The translations under genes were made by a program, and so were the position numbers. The notes beneath the pieces were generated by a model. It saw nothing but the letters and a program-made list of their open reading frames with translations, made no database searches and was not told the DNA's origin. A stretch of DNA of 22,945 bases from Candidatus Gracilibacteria bacterium CG2_30_37_12 (GTDB lineage Bacteria; Patescibacteriota; Gracilibacteria; BD1-5; UBA2023). Below, piece by piece: positions 19,703 to 22,945 of the stretch (its first letter is position 1; the number at the start of each line of letters is the position of its first letter). Where the stretch lies: the NCBI GenBank assembly GCA_001873165.1, contig MNYO01000050.1, positions 1 through 22,945 on the forward strand, given 5' to 3'.

Positions 19703-19715
19703 CTCTCTTTTTTTT
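19685..19715. terminator. Bidirectional terminator embedded in the overlapping gene ends
   Basis: A 12-bp stem (19685-19696, 19702-19713; AAAAAAGAGAGC with its complement) with loop AACTA is followed by more T. The loop and stem edge contain the stop codons of both convergent genes. Confidence 0.9.
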
Positions 19716-20421
19716 GTAGCCATAACAAATATTCTTTATTACCCGCTTCTCATATGAGAGACGAAAGGGAAATCTTTTTTATAAGAACTCCTTTTTCTCT
19801 GAGTAATTCTTGAAACTCTGCAAATCTTTTCGTAACAATTGCCTCAGATTTTGGAACTCCTGTTTTTCGAAGATGCTCTGAACCTACCTCAAACTGCGGC
19901 TTATAGAGAATAATAATTTCTGTTTTATTATCTGCGAGAGCGAGAATAGAATCTATCAGTTTCATGAGACTAATAAAGGAAATATCTCCCACGATAATAT
20001 CAAAATGAACCGTCGTCCGAAAATATCGGATATCAGTATTTTCAAGAGCAATTACTCGAGAATCTGCCTGGAGAGAGGAATGAAGTTGAAGAGTACCAAC
20101 ATCCACCGTGTGAACCGATTTTATTCATCGGGATAAAAGCACTTGGGTAAATCCTCCTGTCGATGCACCAATATCAAGTCCTGACATATTTGTAACATCC
20201 AAATTGATCTCATCGAGAAAAGTATCGAGTTTTATCGCACTTCTGGAAACAAAACCTATCCTTTTATCCTCAAGCACTCGAACTATATATCATTCCTTAA
20301 CCTCATAACTTGCTTTAGTAATACATATATCATTCACAAAAACGAGTTCCTGTTCGATAAAAAACTGTGCTCGATTTCGAGTACAGTTTTTGATTTCAGT
20401 TATATATTTATCGAGACGCAT
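19699..20421 (-). CDS. tlyA: TlyA-family rRNA 2'-O-methyltransferase
   Basis: The protein has 240 residues with three UGA-Gly codons. The N-terminal S4 RNA-binding domain (1-58) starts MRLDKYITEIKNCTRNRAQFFIEQ. The FtsJ-type methyltransferase follows: SRSAIKL (catalytic Lys), GLDIGASTGGFTQVLL (SAM site), HTVDVGTLQL, VGDISFIS (Asp) and LYKPQFE (second Lys). TlyA enzymes methylate ribose in 16S and/or 23S rRNA; despite the old 'hemolysin' label, the domains indicate RNA modification. Regular family length is about 240-275. It starts 13 bases after the tandem chorismate-mutase-like gene, so the two are likely cotranscribed. ATG at 20421, stop TAG within CTAG shared with the SLH gene. Confidence 0.9.
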
Positions 20422-20434
20422 ATAGAAGAAGAAA

Positions 20435-21019
20435 TTATTGTAGAATTGTAACTACTTGAGTAGGAACTTCATAGTTCACACAACCACAATCCGATATATG
20501 AAACTTAGATTTTTTACATCGTTCTTCTACTTCGCAAGCATATTTATGAATAGTATTCCATATTATTTCGATCCATTCTTCATCTAATCATCTTTCTCTT
20601 GCCAATGACTTTCGTGTTTCTAGAACTTCTTCCCAACGCTTTGGTTGTAGTGGGGGCATGTTTTTTTCTGCTTTATATTTTCCAACTTTTTCTACTACAA
20701 CAAACCGTCTTAATAAACAATTCATAATATCTTTATCAATTTTTTGAGTTCATTCTCTTATATTCATCCATGAAAAAATATCCTTCCAAAAACTTTCTAT
20801 CCAATCTGGATCTAATCCACACTCCATAGCCCATGCTTTTCGTTCTTCAAATAAAATTCATACATCAACAGGAGTTTTATTTCCTTGAGATATAACAAAT
20901 CTTTTATGCAAGAGTCCTATGAGTCCTGGATCAATAGCATCTATTTCTTCTCGAAATCCCTTTAATACTAAATCAACAACTGGTAATATATCAGACTCAG
21001 TATTTAAATCTCATGACAT
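20435..21019 (-). CDS. Tandem chorismate-mutase-like (AroQ/CM_2-type helical) protein
   Basis: The protein has 194 residues. It is invisible to standard-code calling because four UGA codons split it, the first being codon 3 (MSG). It holds two successive all-helical units. Unit 1: LVLKGFREEIDAIDPGLIGLLHKRF, then FEERKAWAMECGLDPDWIESFW. Unit 2: IDKDIMNCLLRRFVVVEKVGKYKAEK, then QPKRWEEVLETRKSLARERGLDEEWIEIIW. This is the AroQ pattern: R/EID-ID-LL-RR, IGxYK, R..EVL, GLD..WIE.IW. Unit 2 keeps the RR and YK active-site-like positions; unit 1 lacks the Lys. The C-terminal ~25 residues contain three Cys (YACEVEERC, DCGC). It may be a true or degenerate mutase, or a CM fold used for another role. First gene of an operon with tlyA. 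Stop TAA. Confidence 0.7.
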
Positions 21020-21032
21020 AGTAAAACTACTA

Positions 21033-21053
21033 TATATAAATAGGATTTATATA
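21033..21053. promoter_or_regulatory. Palindrome over the -10 region of the chorismate-mutase-like operon
   Basis: TATATAAAT-AGG-ATTTATATA is a perfect 9-bp inverted repeat containing the proposed -10. It may be an operator or simply AT-rich chance symmetry. Confidence 0.3.
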
Positions 21054-21075
21054 CTCATACTATAGATTTTGTCAA
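21046..21075 (-). promoter_or_regulatory. Sigma-70-type promoter of the chorismate-mutase-like/tlyA operon
   Basis: On the minus strand: perfect TTGACA (21070-21075), 18 bases, TATAAA (21046-21051), 26 bases between the -10 and the ATG. It lies in the 62-base gap after galU. Confidence 0.6.
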
Positions 21076-21081
21076 AAAAAA

Positions 21082-21951
21082 TTATATTCTTGTTTTCATA
21101 AATTCTCTAAGTTTTGGACCAAGATCTTCTCTGTCGAGCGCGTAATCAATCGTTGCCTTCAAGAATCCGAATTTGTCTCCGGTATCATAGCGTGCTCATT
21201 CAAGTTCTAAACCATAAATATCCCGATCAGATACCATCGCTGCAAAAGCATCAGCAAGCCGGAGTTCTCCATCCTTGCTCGCTCCTCCATTGGAATGTTC
21301 AATATAATCAAAAACTTCCGGGGTAATGATGTATTTTCCTATAACTCCGAGTCGTGAGGTGGTTTCTGTCGCTTTCGGTTTTTCTAGGAATTTATCCACA
21401 AGGTGAATTCCATGTTCTGAAGAACTGGATTCAACGATACCATAGGATGAAACCATATCATCCGCTACTTTTTCGAGAGCGATAATAGGAGTACGTTTTC
21501 GCGAGAATGCCTCAACAAGCTGAGTTGCTCCTCATTTCTCTCCTTTGATAAGATCATCTCCAAAGAGCACGAGACAGGGCTCATCTCCGATGAATGGTCG
21601 AGCTCGGAGAATTGCATCCCCATCTCCTCGAGGAATGGGTTGTCGTACATAGGCGATGCGAGCAAGATTTGGAATATTCTCCACCGAAGCAAGAAGTGCA
21701 TGTTTTTTCTTCTCGACCAGAGTATATTCGAGCTCAAATGAGGTATCAAAATGATCCTCAATCGAGTGTTTCCCTCGCCCTGTTACGATAACGATATCAA
21801 TAATACCAGCAGCAACTGCCTCCTCTACGAGGTATTGGAGAACGGGTTTATCAACAATCGGGAGCATTTCCTTGGGCATGGCCTTGGTTGCCGGAAGAAA
21901 TCGGGTTCCATACCCAGCCGCCGCGATGATACATTTACGAATTTTTTGCAT
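21082..21951 (-). CDS. galU: UTP-glucose-1-phosphate uridylyltransferase
   Basis: The protein has 289 residues, the normal GalU length. It makes UDP-glucose from UTP and glucose-1-phosphate in the cytosol for glycan synthesis. The nucleotide-binding start is [30 protein letters not shown]. Later family marks are [31 protein letters not shown], the sugar-phosphate region KFLEKPK and [20 protein letters not shown]. Two UGA-Gly codons, at GEKGGATQL and LEGARYDTGD; the second is an invariant Gly. ATG at 21951, stop TAA. It can supply the glycosyltransferase at 14350-15450. Confidence 0.96.
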
Positions 21952-21982
21952 AGTGAAAAAATGAGAAAAATATAATGCGAGA

Positions 21983-22010
21983 AATATAGTGAAAAAGAAG
22001 ATTAATGCAA
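21983..22010 (-). promoter_or_regulatory. Candidate promoter of galU
   Basis: On the minus strand: TTGCAT (22005-22010), 16 bases, TATATT (21983-21988), 31 bases before the galU ATG. Confidence 0.38.
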
Positions 22011-22031
22011 GGATTTTCTGGGGAAAATATT

Positions 22032-22688
22032 TTATATTCCCAAAATTCTTTTTTTACACGCTATATATACTTTCTCATCCACCCCCTCCAATCATTCAAA
22101 AATAGTCGAGATGGCCCCATCGAGGAGGAGTCCGGTCGCGTCCGCGCGATTGAAACCGCGACTTCGGAGATAGAAAAGTTCCTCGTCAGATATACGGTCG
22201 ATGGCGAGAGCATGGCTGGCTTTAATATCGTCGGAATGGACGATTAAAGCAGGAATTCCGCGAATCTTCCCCGAGCTTCCGAGGAAGATGTGTCGCTCCT
22301 GGAGCCGACCGACAATTTGTTTTGTCCCTTCTTTGATTTCTATCGCACTATCGAGGAGCACTTCTCCGAGAGAATCTGCAAGGGAGAAAATATGAATCTC
22401 ACTCGTCGCATGACTTGCCTCAAAGGAGCTCCTCAAAATCGCCTCTATTTTCCCACCATCAGATACATGAAAACCACATCGTATCTGAGATATACTATGA
22501 GCTCCTTGGTGAATAATCTGGATTTGGAATTTACCACTCGTACGGGCACTATAGAGGTCGAGTCTCGCTCCTTCTGCGAGGATAATAATCTGCTCCGTGT
22601 CATTATTTTCGGAATCGAGAAGAATCCAAGACTCATGAGCTGGAATCTGAATCGTCGGCGGAAGTGAATGAAGAGAATGCATTTTCAT
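22032..22688 (-). CDS. sufD: Short SufD/SufB-family Fe-S cluster assembly protein
   Basis: The protein has 218 residues, about half the length of a usual SufD. It corresponds to the beta-helix core plus C-terminus. Family marks: [36 protein letters not shown] and [26 protein letters not shown]. SufB/SufD with SufC form the scaffold that builds Fe-S clusters. The ASH version of the C/ASHG motif, without Cys, is more SufD- than SufB-like. One UGA-Gly near the end (TIFEGLEGV). Start chosen at ATG 22688 (MKMHSLHSL); ATG 22682 is also possible, while the TTG at 22721 opens in a non-conserved stretch. No sufB, sufC or sufS is visible in this window; they may lie upstream of the edge. Stop TAA. Confidence 0.85.
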
Positions 22689-22729
22689 TTGACTTTTAAT
22701 ATTATTTAGGCATAATGGCAAAAAGTGTG

Positions 22730-22799
22730 TGGCTGTTTTGACTACTTCACCCCGCTTCCAGAGGGCAGATAAGGGGGTAAATTAGTCAAAAACAAGCCA
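22730..22799. repeat. 70-base imperfect inverted repeat (long isolated stem-loop)
   Basis: The outer arms TGGCT/AGCCA continue inward as GTTTTGACTA.TT.ACCCC pairing with GGGGT.AA.TAGTC(A)AAAAC. This gives about 24 pairs with two mismatches and two single-base bulges, closing a loop of about 20 bases. It lies 41 bases upstream of the sufD-like start, in non-coding DNA. It is too long for an ordinary terminator. It could be a miniature transposable element, a REP-like sequence or a structured RNA leader. Confidence 0.7.
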
Positions 22800-22945
22800 A
22801 ATTTAGCGAGAAATATAAAAGTTGATACTTGGGTGCCTTAGATAAGAGAACAACTTGTATTTTTAACCACACATAATTTTCTATTTAACCTATATCTCCA
22901 ATCACCCGAAGTCGCAAGCATGAAAGCAACTCAAACACCTCACAA
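22800..22945. other. Unassigned edge sequence
   Basis: No gene can be supported in the last ~145 bases. With UGA as Gly, two short minus-strand frames run in from the edge (22838-22945 ending TAA; 22885-22944 ending TAA). Either could be the tail of a gene beyond the window, but neither is recognisable. Confidence 0.4.

Noticed and set aside
292..22688. Selenocysteine insertion as the explanation for in-frame UGA
   Set aside because: UGA is far too frequent, maps to Gly positions, and no SECIS-like element recurs downstream.
22838..22945. Possible partial minus-strand CDS at the right edge
   Set aside because: Two overlapping frames are equally open over fewer than 40 codons and neither shows a family motif.
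1..22945. CRISPR array, rRNA or tRNA gene
   Set aside because: No regularly spaced direct repeats and no cloverleaf or GGTTCRANTCC-like box were seen on either strand by eye; a tRNA-Gly(UCA) was looked for and not found.

Overview
The window reads coherently only if UGA is translated as glycine (genetic code 25), so it comes from a UGA=Gly bacterium of the Candidate Phyla Radiation. Gracilibacteria (BD1-5) fits best. About 75 in-frame UGA codons interrupt 16 of the 18 complete genes, and many fall where well-known families have an invariant glycine: the Gly-Gly before the catalytic Lys of RlmE, the GGGGH box of the DHH phosphatase, and Gly positions in ClpB, GalU, FtsW and malic enzyme. All 18 genes end in TAA or TAG and none in TGA. 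CGA still reads as Arg at invariant sites (ClpB FLNRIDD, RlmE YRARSAFKL), which argues against the CGA/CGG-to-Trp code reported in some Absconditabacterales. The DNA is AT-rich, and no gene start has a Shine-Dalgarno sequence.

Layout. 1-198 (-): truncated IS5-type transposase. 292-1272 (-): DHH/DHHA1 phosphoesterase, divergent from rlmE (1325-2110, +). 2363-4522 (+): a secreted protein with three ~180-residue repeats and a C-terminal lectin-like domain. 4577-7144 (-): clpB, preceded by a degenerate CIRCE-like operator. 7291-8950 (+): a membrane-anchored Gly-rich surface protein with 14 UGA-Gly codons, then a small membrane-anchored protein. 9024-10587 (-): yggT-ftsW. 10717-14290 (+): an exported eight-Cys-pair repeat protein followed by an 844-residue surface protein. 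14350-16632 (-): malic enzyme then a GT4-like glycosyltransferase. 16735-17910 (-): a membrane/coiled-coil protein of unknown function. 18119-19702 (+): a LytM/M23-fold protein with three S-layer homology domains. 19699-21019 (-): a tandem chorismate-mutase-like protein, then tlyA. 21082-21951 (-): galU. 22032-22688 (-): a short SufD-like protein. 22730-22799: a long isolated stem-loop. The final ~145 bases are unassigned.

Together the genes point to a small host-dependent cell that invests heavily in its surface: SLH anchoring, a LytM-type wall protein, glycosyltransfer and UDP-glucose supply, FtsW-driven septal wall synthesis, and several large exported repeat proteins. Housekeeping functions are RNA methylation, protein disaggregation, nano-RNA or nucleotide turnover, malate decarboxylation and Fe-S assembly. 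Each of the four convergent gene pairs is separated by one bidirectional hairpin terminator. In the tightest case the two stop codons share a CTAG palindrome in the terminator loop.
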